A stretch of 9,037 bases of DNA from Methanarcanum sp963640855. Lineage in GTDB: Archaea > Thermoplasmatota > Thermoplasmata > Methanomassiliicoccales > Methanomethylophilaceae. Positions 1-6,398 of the stretch are shown here, piece after piece. Under the pieces are notes generated by a model. The model did no database searches. It had not been told where the DNA came from and worked only from the letters and a program-made list of their open reading frames with translations. Each line of letters starts with the position of its first letter. Position 1 is the first letter of the stretch. Where the stretch lies: positions 1-9,037 of the forward strand of contig CAVIAJ010000028.1 in NCBI GenBank assembly GCA_963640855.1, written 5' to 3'. The position numbers and the translations under genes are program-made.

Positions 1-66
1 TTACGGAATTGCGTTTTCGGGAAAGAAGCCCTTCATAATCTCCGAAGAAATCTGATTCACTCCGTT

Positions 67-492
67 CTAACAGAAAGGAGAAGACATATCCGAAGGTTCC
101 GATCCGTCTGAAAGATGAGGTTTTCCTTCTTCGTCGAGATATCCGGGTCCGAGAGTGTATATCGGATTGATGACATCGGTCTGCATTATCTTACGGATAT
201 TTTCCGCACCTACGTTACACGTAAGTGCCAGAATAACATCAGCACCGTTGTTTTCCGTACTTTCGGAAAGTTTTCTGACTTTCTTCATGATACATGCGGC
301 GGATATTGATATTATTCCCGTTACGGTAATTCCGTCCGACTGTAACTTCTGAGACAACGCATCGGCGGACGCTTCGCTGCCGATGCCGTTGCATAAGGAT
401 GCACATGTACCGCATCTGCATATCAGCACCTTCTTTCCGCTGAGATTTTCCGCAAGCTGAGAATAACCGCAGTTTCTCTCTATAACCATCAT
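67..492 (-). CDS. MetV-like small cysteine-rich protein (methylene-THF reductase accessory type)
   Basis: This 141-residue protein resembles the N-terminal domain of MetV, the zinc/Fe-S accessory subunit of some methylene-tetrahydrofolate reductases. Visible signatures are a CRCGTCASLC cluster (Cys25, 27, 30 and 34), an isolated Cys67 where MetV-type proteins carry a further ligand, and TCNVGAENI near residue 91, matching the family's aCGxG segment. The C-terminal CxxCGxC module of full-length MetV is missing, so this is a short or divergent member. No signal peptide or membrane segment is seen, so it is probably cytoplasmic. Two ATG codons lie in tandem at 492 and 489; the first is used here. 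A TATA-like AATTAT lies about 33 bases upstream. The stop is TAG, the only amber stop among the genes here, and the frame stays open for 21 more codons to a TAA at 1-3. The role in one-carbon metabolism is inferred from family resemblance alone; the metF partner is not in the window. Confidence 0.55.
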   Translation of the reverse strand: MMVIERNCGYSQLAENLSGKKVLICRCGTCASLCNGIGSEASADALSQKLQSDGITVTGIISISAACIMKKVRKLSESTENNGADVILALTCNVGAENIRKIMQTDVINPIYTLGPGYLDEEGKPHLSDGSEPSDMSSPFC

Positions 493-520
493 CCGATATC
501 ATCCGACAGATATGACGACG

Positions 521-529
521 TGATAATTA
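521..529 (-). promoter_or_regulatory. candidate TATA box for the MetV-like gene
   Basis: On the minus strand this reads CTAATTATC, centred about 33 bases before the ATG at 492. That spacing suits a short-leader archaeal transcript. It is AT-rich compared with its surroundings, and no strong Shine-Dalgarno sequence precedes the ATG. The call rests on position and composition only. Confidence 0.4.
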
Positions 530-541
530 GTGTTTCCACCT

Positions 542-558
542 TCGGTACTTAATACCGA
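542..558. promoter_or_regulatory. inverted repeat overlapping the aldehyde dehydrogenase promoter
   Basis: TCGGTA and TACCGA (6-bp half-sites) flank a 5-base CTTAA spacer. The AT-rich core TTAATA (550-555) is the best TATA candidate for the downstream dehydrogenase, about 26 bases before the ATG at 578, which favours that ATG over an in-frame GTG at 530. The overlap of palindrome and TATA-like element would suit a repressor operator, but no regulator is known here. Confidence 0.4.
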
Positions 559-577
559 TAAAGGATATTCCGTAATC

Positions 578-2134
578 ATGGGAAGATTGGTGTCCTACTG
601 TCCTGCCACGTTGGAAGAGGTCGGTTCCGTCGAAACAATAGATGTCAGTGATTTGGATAAGATCGCGGAGAGAAGCGAAAAGGCTCAGAAAGAGTGGGAA
701 AAGATACTTCCCAAAGAAAGAGCGAAGCTTTTCGTGAAACTCAGTACTCTGATTGCCGATGAGGTTGAGGAATTGGGTCTTACGGTTCATAAAGAAACGG
801 GAAAACCGAAGGCCGAATGTATCAACACTGAATTTTTCGTTTCAGCGGCACACGCGAAATACTGTGCGGACTGGCTCTGTTCGTTTAAGTATGAAGTTAA
901 GAGAAAAATTGAGCCGATGGATTTAATGATGAAGGCAATGGGAAGGAAATCCTACATCAGATACAAGCCTGCAGGTGTGACTGCATGTATCGCACCGTAC
1001 AATTTCCCTGTGTGCATTCCCTTTACGGAGACAATGTCTTCCGTTGCCGTGGGAAATTCGGTGATACTGAAACCGTCTTCGGATACGCCGTTATGCGGAG
1101 AACTGATTGCTTCGCTGTTTAAGAAAGCGGGATTTCCGGAAGATTTGGTTATCTGCGTACACGGTCCCGGAATAGGAAATACATTGACTTCGAATGAAAA
1201 GATAAGAAGAATAATGTTCACGGGCGGGACGGATACCGGTGTGAAGATTATGGAATCCGCTTCTAAGAATCTCATTCCCGTTTCACTGGAATTAGGGGGA
1301 TGCGATTCTATGATTATCCTCAAAGATGCCGATATAGCCAGAGCCGTAAAAGCCGCGGTTTGGGGTTCGTTTGTGAACTCGGGACAGGTATGTGTCGGTG
1401 TGCAGAGGATAATGGTTCAGAGAGAGATTTACGACGAATTTCTTGAGAAGTATGTGGAAAGGGTGAAGACTCTTAAGATCGGGTATGATTACGACGATCC
1501 CGCAATTTCACTGGGTCCTGTGATTAATGAGAGAGCGATGAACGAGGTTCTCGATGCTGTTGAGAAAGCAAAAGAACTCGGTGCCGATGTTGTATACGGA
1601 GGAAAAAGGGTTGAGGGGCTGAAAGGATGGTTCCTTGAGCCTGCCGTGATTACAAACATACCCACAGACAGCGAACTGTACATGACGGAAGTCTTCGGAC
1701 CGTTTACTACGGTTGTTCCTTTTGACAGTGAAGACGAAGCAATAAAACTGAACAATAAGTGTCCTTATGCGTTGGGAGGTTCCGTTTGGACTTCAGACAT
1801 AAAACACGGACATGAATTGGCTTCCAAGATGCAGTCGGGAATGGTGAATGTGAACAATCTGCTGTACAACTACGGTATGCCTTCTCTTCCGTGGGGAGGA
1901 ACCAAGAGAAGCGGATTCGGAAAGAGTCACGGTTCTGAGGGATTTATTGAACTGATGGAGATACAGCATCTTCATGAAGACAAAGGAAAATGGAATAACG
2001 ATCCGTGGTGGACGCCGTATACGAAAGAAAGTACCGATTTACAGTTGGAAATGACAAAGGGATTGTTCGGTTCGAAGAAGAGTATGATCGGCTTTATGCT
2101 TCATGCTTTACCTTTGCTGAAGAAGAAGGATTGA
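578..2134 (+). CDS. NAD(P)-dependent aldehyde dehydrogenase (succinate-semialdehyde dehydrogenase-like)
   Basis: A full-length 518-residue ALDH-superfamily enzyme, expected to oxidise an aldehyde to its acid in the cytoplasm. Core landmarks are present: YNFP with oxyanion-hole Asn142, LKPS with Lys165 for cofactor binding, FTGGTDTG at 214-221, general base Glu238 in LELGG, catalytic Cys272 in NSGQVC, and EVFGP with Glu381. Two positions are unusual. The residue after LKPS is Ser where many NAD-dependent members have Glu, hinting at NADP use, and ELGG is followed by Cys rather than the common Lys. About 35 extra residues follow the last conserved block and end in a hydrophobic stretch and lysines. 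The ATG at 578 is preferred over GTG 530 because a TATA-like TTAATA lies about 26 bases upstream of it, matching a leaderless transcript. The substrate cannot be told from sequence; succinate semialdehyde, lactaldehyde or another aldehyde are all possible. The gene is probably monocistronic. Confidence 0.9.
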   Translation: MGRLVSYCPATLEEVGSVETIDVSDLDKIAERSEKAQKEWEKILPKERAKLFVKLSTLIADEVEELGLTVHKETGKPKAECINTEFFVSAAHAKYCADWLCSFKYEVKRKIEPMDLMMKAMGRKSYIRYKPAGVTACIAPYNFPVCIPFTETMSSVAVGNSVILKPSSDTPLCGELIASLFKKAGFPEDLVICVHGPGIGNTLTSNEKIRRIMFTGGTDTGVKIMESASKNLIPVSLELGGCDSMIILKDADIARAVKAAVWGSFVNSGQVCVGVQRIMVQREIYDEFLEKYVERVKTLKIGYDYDDPAISLGPVINERAMNEVLDAVEKAKELGADVVYGGKRVEGLKGWFLEPAVITNIPTDSELYMTEVFGPFTTVVPFDSEDEAIKLNNKCPYALGGSVWTSDIKHGHELASKMQSGMVNVNNLLYNYGMPSLPWGGTKRSGFGKSHGSEGFIELMEIQHLHEDKGKWNNDPWWTPYTKESTDLQLEMTKGLFGSKKSMIGFMLHALPLLKKKD

Positions 2135-2184
2135 GACGGAGTTTTCTTCTTTCTCCGTATTCTGTCTTCTTCCGTCTTTTTAGT
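2134..2184 (+). terminator. terminator-like region after the aldehyde dehydrogenase
   Basis: Just after the TGA, AGACGGA (2134-2140) can pair with TCCGTCT (2171-2177), which runs straight into a T tract (TTTTT, then TTTATTT). A shorter alternative pairs ACGGAG (2136-2141) with CTCCGT (2153-2158) around a T-rich loop. Archaeal termination depends mainly on T-rich tracts, which are abundant here. Confidence 0.5.
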
Positions 2185-2193
2185 TTATTTACA

Positions 2194-2230
2194 GGAACCC
2201 GCAGGGGGCCTGACGGCCCCTGCGGGTTCC
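2194..2230. repeat. strong GC-rich hairpin / inverted repeat
   Basis: The arm 2194-2210 and the arm 2215-2230 are complementary over 16 base pairs with one extra G in the left arm, and are separated by TGAC. The right arm is followed by TTTAT. The element lies between the dehydrogenase's T-rich 3' end and the deoxyhypusine synthase promoter. It may be a second terminator, an RNA-stabilising 3' structure or a copy of a dispersed repeat; the sequence alone does not decide. Confidence 0.6.
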
Positions 2231-2260
2231 TTTATCATCGTAAATCCGATTGAGTCCCAT

Positions 2261-2279
2261 TGATAATATTAATAAATAA
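2261..2279 (+). promoter_or_regulatory. candidate TATA region for the deoxyhypusine synthase operon
   Basis: A 19-base run made almost only of A and T, including AATAAATA at 2271-2278, is centred about 38 bases before the ATG at 2313. This predicts a leader of roughly 10-15 bases. It probably serves both downstream genes. Confidence 0.45.
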
Positions 2280-2312
2280 GAGGCCGTAACCGCCGACTGA
2301 CGGAAGATTACC

Positions 2313-3263
2313 ATGACGGCAACTTTTGAAAACAAGAAACTTGTTGAAGTCAAGGACATAAAACTGAAGAAAGGCATGACAGCGAACGATCTCGTCAAGA
2401 TGATGGGGAAGTCGGGCGGATTCACCGCTCAGAAGCTCTCCGATGCTGCGGACATCGTCGAGAAGATGTTCAAGAAGAAGGACTGCCTCCGCATACTTTC
2501 GTTCCCCGCATGCATTATGGCAACCGGTACACGCGGTGTCATCGTCGATATGGTGAAGAAAGGATACATCGATCTTATCATCACCACCTGCGGTACACTC
2601 GACCACGACCTTTCAAGGACATGGGCGGCATACTACAAAGGCGACTTCCAGATGGATGACGCAAAACTCAGGGACAACAGCATCAGCAGACTCGGAAACG
2701 TTCTCGTTCCCGACGACTGCTACGGAATCGTTCTCGAGGACAACCTCCTCCCCATGTTTGACGATATCTTCAAGGACACAACATCGCTCACAACCCACGA
2801 AATCATCGACCAGGTCGGTGCGAGACTCAAGGATGAGGATTCTCTTCTCTACCAGTGCCACAAGCACAACGTTCCCGTTGTAGTTCCCGGAATCACGGAC
2901 GGTTCCTTCGGATGTCAGCTTTGGATGTATTATCAGATGCACAGGAAACTGAGAATCGATCTCTTCGGCGATGAACAGATGCTCAGCGAGATGACCGACG
3001 AAGCAAAATCCACAGGTGCAATCATAATCGGAGGAGGAATCTCCAAACACCACGTTATCTGGTGGAATCAGTTCCGCGGCGGATTGGATTATGCGATTTA
3101 CCTCACAACCGCACAGGAATACGACGGTTCGCTTTCCGGTGCACAGATAAGAGAAGCAGTCTCCTGGGGTAAAGTCAAGGCAAACGCCAAGAAGATGACC
3201 GTGGAAGGAGATGCAACAATCAACCTCCCGCTGATTATGGCAGCCGTTGAGGACAGACTCTGA
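2313..3263 (+). CDS. dys: deoxyhypusine synthase
   Basis: This 316-residue enzyme transfers the aminobutyl group of spermidine, using NAD, to a specific lysine of translation factor aIF5A, the first step of hypusine formation. Diagnostic blocks are TTCGTLDHDL (91-100), TDGSFG (195-200), GGGISKHH (240-247) with the catalytic lysine as Lys245, TAQEYDGS (266-273) and EAVSWGK (281-287) with the active-site Trp285. Length and blocks match archaeal and eukaryotic DHS. By my remembered alignment, the human active-site His288 corresponds to Tyr206 here (WMYY context). The ATG follows an AT-rich promoter element and has no strong ribosome-binding site. Leucine is mostly encoded by CTC/CTT and other codons often end in C, unlike the neighbouring phosphatase, which suggests high expression. 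The gene overlaps the next one by a single base at TGATG, so the two are very likely co-transcribed and translationally coupled. Confidence 0.93.
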   Translation: MTATFENKKLVEVKDIKLKKGMTANDLVKMMGKSGGFTAQKLSDAADIVEKMFKKKDCLRILSFPACIMATGTRGVIVDMVKKGYIDLIITTCGTLDHDLSRTWAAYYKGDFQMDDAKLRDNSISRLGNVLVPDDCYGIVLEDNLLPMFDDIFKDTTSLTTHEIIDQVGARLKDEDSLLYQCHKHNVPVVVPGITDGSFGCQLWMYYQMHRKLRIDLFGDEQMLSEMTDEAKSTGAIIIGGGISKHHVIWWNQFRGGLDYAIYLTTAQEYDGSLSGAQIREAVSWGKVKANAKKMTVEGDATINLPLIMAAVEDRL

Positions 3264-4252
3264 TGAAGAAAATAACGGTACTTCCGGGGGACGGAATCGG
3301 TCCCGAGGTCACAAGTGCGGCCGTATCCGTGTTAAAAGCTATGGCTGTCGATATAGAGATTTTATCGGCAGACTGCGGATACGAATGCTACAGAAGATTC
3401 GGAGAATCTTTGCCGATTTCCGCCCTGGAAGCCGTTGACGAGAGCGACTCAGTCCTCATGGGCTGCATCACTCTCCCCTCCGGCGACAGGTCTTTCAGAA
3501 ATCCTGTCAGGGAGATTAAAAGAAGGATGAGATTAGAACTCAACATCAGGCGTATTGAGACAATCATTCCCGAGTTGGGTTCGATATCCACGGACATTAC
3601 ATTTCTGAGAAGCGATGCCGACGATGCCAATGTAACGGAAATCGACGGTATCGACAGTATCGAACTGATGCGTTCGTATCCTTACATGGAAACAGAGAAA
3701 GTCATGGGTCTCGCAGAAGGATTCGTGAATGAATCGAAACCCGAAAGAGTGTTCTGTGCGTACCACGGATGCGGTACGGAAGCGGACAGGATATTCACCG
3801 AATCCTGCAGAGAGCACATGAAAGATCCCGACATTCCTTACTCTGAATCCACAGTCGCCGCTCTCGCGGCGAAGACTGTTACCGAACCTGTCGAAAACAG
3901 TGTCGTAATTTCATACAACCCGTACTGCGACATTCTTTCCGATTTCACTGCGGAATTAACCGGCGGGAAATACTTAGTGCCGTCTGCGTCCGTGAATGCT
4001 TCCAGAGGGCTGTTTATGCCGTTACACGGTTCCAATCCCGGATTGGTAGGATACAATTCAACGAATCCCACGGCATCGCTGAGATGTACCGCAATAATGC
4101 TTGATTTCCTCGGATTCAAAAAAGAAGGAAAGAAACTGTGGGATGCCGTACGTACAGCATACAAAAGGGGATTCCGTACGCCCGATGTAGGCGGGGGTAC
4201 GGGTACATACGGATTCATAGAACAGATTGTGAAAATCTGCGATGAAGATTAA
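3263..4252 (+). CDS. divergent isopropylmalate/isocitrate dehydrogenase family protein, possibly catalytically altered
   Basis: A 329-residue protein with the beta-decarboxylating dehydrogenase fold. It starts with LPGDGIGPEV (7-16), has an RLELNIRR segment (90-97) resembling the substrate-binding RxxLxLxANxRP motif, DILSD (223-227) with the metal-binding aspartates, PSASVNASRG, HGSNPG (255-260) and STNPTASL. Other hallmarks are missing. The RE-TGG-Y block is replaced by an acidic segment around 116-128 without the catalytic Tyr. The catalytic Lys of the KANV motif appears to be Tyr167 in FCAYHGC, and NLFGDILSD has become NPYCDILSD. Family members normally oxidise and decarboxylate a 2-hydroxy acid such as 3-isopropylmalate with NAD(P). 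The losses point to another reaction or a non-catalytic role. Its ATG overlaps the stop of dys, with a partial Shine-Dalgarno TGAGG at 3248-3252. It ends in a TTAA shared with rarA. Confidence 0.8.
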   Translation: MKKITVLPGDGIGPEVTSAAVSVLKAMAVDIEILSADCGYECYRRFGESLPISALEAVDESDSVLMGCITLPSGDRSFRNPVREIKRRMRLELNIRRIETIIPELGSISTDITFLRSDADDANVTEIDGIDSIELMRSYPYMETEKVMGLAEGFVNESKPERVFCAYHGCGTEADRIFTESCREHMKDPDIPYSESTVAALAAKTVTEPVENSVVISYNPYCDILSDFTAELTGGKYLVPSASVNASRGLFMPLHGSNPGLVGYNSTNPTASLRCTAIMLDFLGFKKEGKKLWDAVRTAYKRGFRTPDVGGGTGTYGFIEQIVKICDED

Positions 4253-5568
4253 TCCTTACCTAATTTCTCGAAATATCTTCTGATAGATCTTTCGTAACCG
4301 CTGTCCGACGGAATGTAGAATTTCTTATCTTTGATTTCATCGGGAAGATACTGCTGTTCTACGTAATGATCGGGATAATCGTGAGGATACCTGTATGTCA
4401 ATCCTCTTCCGAGTTCCTTCGCTCCGCTGTAGTGTGCGTCTTTGAGATATGAAGGAATCTGACCGATGGGTTCGTTCTTAACGGACTGCATTGCCTTTTC
4501 TATTGCAGCGATTGAAGAATTGCTCTTAGGGGCACACGCAACGTACGCCGCAGCCTGAGACAGGATAATCTGCGCCTCGGGCATTCCGATGCGTTCTGCG
4601 GCCTGTGCTGCAGCCACGGCGACTACAAGAGCCTGAGGGTCTGCGTTGGATACGTCTTCGGATGCGCATATCATAATGCGTCTTGCGATGAATCTGATAT
4701 CCTCTCCGGCGTACAGCATTCTTGCGAGATAGTATACTGCGGCATCCGGGTCGGAACCGCGCATACTCTTGATGAATGCGGAGATTGTATCGTAATGACT
4801 GTCTCCGTCTTTGTCATAGCCCAATACACGCTTCTGAATGCATGAAGAAGCCACGTCAAGGTCGATGTGTATATTTCCCTCGGTATCGCGGTCCGTGGTC
4901 AGGAAGGCTATTTCCAGCGCATTGAGAGCATTCCTCGCATCGCCGTTACACATGTCCGCGAGGAATTCTATTGCTTCTTTATCTGCCTGTATTTTTTCAT
5001 TGCCCAATCCGCGTTCCTTGTCAGTGAGAGCGTGATTGAGAATGGTTACGATGTTCTCTTCGGTAAGAGGCATCAATTCTATTACAGTAGATCTTGAAAT
5101 CAAAGCACGGTTGACTTCGAAGTAAGGATTCTCTGTTGTGGCACCGATGAGAACTATTGTTCCGTTCTCCACAAACGGAAGAAGGTAATCCTGCTGACTT
5201 TTGTTGAAACGGTGGATTTCATCGATAAAAAGAATGGTTCTTTTACCGTTCATACCGAGAATATCCTGGGCGTGTTTCACGGCATCTTCCATGTCCTTCT
5301 TTCCGGCACAGGTTGCGTTCATTTCCCTGAAATCGGCCTGAGTGGTATTGGCAATAACCTGTGCTAAGGTAGTTTTTCCCGTTCCGGGAGGACCGTAGAG
5401 AATAAGAGAACTGATTCTGTCGGCTTTGATCAGACGATAGAGCAGTTTGTCTTTACCCAATACGTGTTCCTGTCCGACGACTTCGTCTATTGTTCTCGGC
5501 CTGACGCGGTTGGCGAGAGGTGCCTGTTTGAAAAGTATTTCTTTCCTGACGGTGTCGAACAGATCCAT
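4249..5568 (-). CDS. rarA: replication-associated recombination protein A (RarA/MgsA AAA+ ATPase)
   Basis: A complete 439-residue homologue of bacterial RarA and eukaryotic Mgs1/WRNIP1, a clamp-loader-related AAA+ ATPase that acts at stalled forks and single-strand/double-strand DNA junctions. Walker A is GPPGTGKT (59-66), Walker B is LFIDEIHRF (113-121), a sensor-1 region is IGATTENP (141-148), an SRS arginine-finger candidate lies near 158-160, and sensor 2 is GDARNALN (219-226). The C-terminal tetramerisation part carries the family signature HYDTISAFIKSMRGSD followed by the LARMLYAGED and FIARR blocks. Length agrees with the E. coli protein. The ATG at 5568 has a TATA-like element about 29 bases upstream, suggesting leaderless transcription. 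Its tail overlaps the convergent dehydrogenase-family gene by four bases. RarA is patchy in archaea, so an ancient bacterial origin is possible, but composition here does not look foreign. Confidence 0.95.
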   Translation of the reverse strand: MDLFDTVRKEILFKQAPLANRVRPRTIDEVVGQEHVLGKDKLLYRLIKADRISSLILYGPPGTGKTTLAQVIANTTQADFREMNATCAGKKDMEDAVKHAQDILGMNGKRTILFIDEIHRFNKSQQDYLLPFVENGTIVLIGATTENPYFEVNRALISRSTVIELMPLTEENIVTILNHALTDKERGLGNEKIQADKEAIEFLADMCNGDARNALNALEIAFLTTDRDTEGNIHIDLDVASSCIQKRVLGYDKDGDSHYDTISAFIKSMRGSDPDAAVYYLARMLYAGEDIRFIARRIMICASEDVSNADPQALVVAVAAAQAAERIGMPEAQIILSQAAAYVACAPKSNSSIAAIEKAMQSVKNEPIGQIPSYLKDAHYSGAKELGRGLTYRYPHDYPDHYVEQQYLPDEIKDKKFYIPSDSGYERSIRRYFEKLGKD

Positions 5569-5592
5569 ATTCTACCGTATCGGAAACATACG

Positions 5593-5600
5593 GTTATAAT
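5593..5600 (-). promoter_or_regulatory. candidate TATA box for rarA
   Basis: On the minus strand it reads ATTATAAC, centred about 29 bases before the rarA ATG. That places the transcription start at or next to the start codon, a leaderless arrangement common in archaea. Confidence 0.5.
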
Positions 5601-5605
5601 CTGCG

Positions 5606-5624
5606 CCGTGACCTTCGGTCACGG
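5606..5624. promoter_or_regulatory. perfect inverted repeat between divergent promoters (operator candidate)
   Basis: CCGTGACC and GGTCACGG form a perfect 8-bp inverted repeat around TTC. It sits nearly midway between the candidate TATA boxes of rarA (5593-5600) and the phosphatase gene (5633-5640), where a dimeric regulator could affect both. As RNA it could also fold as a hairpin, but neither transcript is predicted to include it. Confidence 0.5.
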
Positions 5625-5632
5625 ACAGCACT

Positions 5633-5640
5633 GTATTTAT
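5633..5640 (+). promoter_or_regulatory. candidate TATA box for the HAD phosphatase gene
   Basis: GTATTTAT is centred about 29 bases before the ATG at 5666, consistent with leaderless transcription and mirroring the rarA promoter on the other strand. Confidence 0.5.
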
Positions 5641-5665
5641 CGAAGTCCGATATTCGGAATGACCG

Positions 5666-6349
5666 ATGAAGTTGGATTCCAAGTACAAAGCGGTCTGTTT
5701 CGACATGGACGGTACTCTTATCGATACCCATGTCGACTATGTGAAGATGGCAGATCTTGCATTCGGGGAAATGATTAAGTTAGGTGTTCCGGAGAGTGCG
5801 ATAGACCGCAGCGAGGAATTTAAATTCAATTTGGATTCGGGAATACGTTATCTCAAAGAGCATTACGATGAAAATGTTCTTCATGAAGCGGATGTGAACA
5901 TCTGTAAAGTAATCCGCGATATTGAGATGGAAAGAGTGGATGAAGCGAGACCGTTTGAAGGAACTCTTCCGTTATTGGATTATATTCACTCGTCGGGACT
6001 GATTACGGGTGTTCTTACGAGAGGATGCAGAGAGTATGCGGAGACTGCACTGAAAAGATGCAACGTTTTTGATAAATTAGACGGATTGGTTGCAAGGGAT
6101 GACTATCCGGAATGGGAAGCGAAACCGTCGCCGGTTGCCATGGAGCATATGGCTGAGAAATTAGGTGTTAAAGCGAATGAGATTCTGTATTTCGGCGATC
6201 ATCTGATGGATTATCTGTGTGCGAGAGATTCGGGTGCGGATTTTGTTGCTGTACTGTCGGGATCGTATACGAAGAAAGAATGGAACGATGCAGGTGCGGA
6301 GATCATTTTCGATTCGGTGACGGAGTTCTATAATTCACTGAAGAACTGA
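5666..6349 (+). CDS. HAD-superfamily phosphatase (phosphoglycolate phosphatase-like)
   Basis: A complete 227-residue hydrolase with all four HAD motifs. Motif I is FDMDGTLID with nucleophile Asp13 and acid/base Asp15, motif II is VLTRG with Thr118, motif III is EAKPSP with Lys153, and motif IV is YFGDHLMD with Asp178 and Asp182 for magnesium binding. The roughly 70-residue helical cap between motifs I and II is of the C1 type, as in phosphoglycolate phosphatase and beta-phosphoglucomutase relatives. It should hydrolyse a small phosphorylated metabolite in the cytoplasm; the substrate cannot be predicted from these motifs. The ATG was chosen because a TATA-like element lies about 29 bases upstream and the nucleophile falls at the usual distance from the N-terminus. 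The gene is divergent from rarA and convergent with tRNA-Leu, so it is probably monocistronic. Confidence 0.92.
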   Translation: MKLDSKYKAVCFDMDGTLIDTHVDYVKMADLAFGEMIKLGVPESAIDRSEEFKFNLDSGIRYLKEHYDENVLHEADVNICKVIRDIEMERVDEARPFEGTLPLLDYIHSSGLITGVLTRGCREYAETALKRCNVFDKLDGLVARDDYPEWEAKPSPVAMEHMAEKLGVKANEILYFGDHLMDYLCARDSGADFVAVLSGSYTKKEWNDAGAEIIFDSVTEFYNSLKN

Positions 6350-6361
6350 GTGAAAATTATC

Positions 6362-6378
6362 GAAGCCTTCGGCTCTTC
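6362..6378 (+). terminator. weak hairpin downstream of the HAD phosphatase gene
   Basis: GAAGCC and GGCTCTTC can pair around a TTC loop with one bulged C, 12 bases after the stop codon. No T run follows on the plus strand, so a terminator role is uncertain. It lies between two convergent transcription units, where a 3'-end structure would be expected. Confidence 0.3.
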
Positions 6379-6398
6379 TGAATCAAAATTATGAGAAG

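Noticed and set aside
530..577. GTG at 530 as the start of the aldehyde dehydrogenase
   Set aside because: The 16 extra residues show no family similarity and would overlap the palindrome and TATA-like element; ATG 578 fits leaderless spacing and the family N-terminus better.
2613..3053. A 146-codon minus-strand frame inside dys
   Set aside because: It is the antisense shadow of the strongly conserved deoxyhypusine synthase and has no independent signature.
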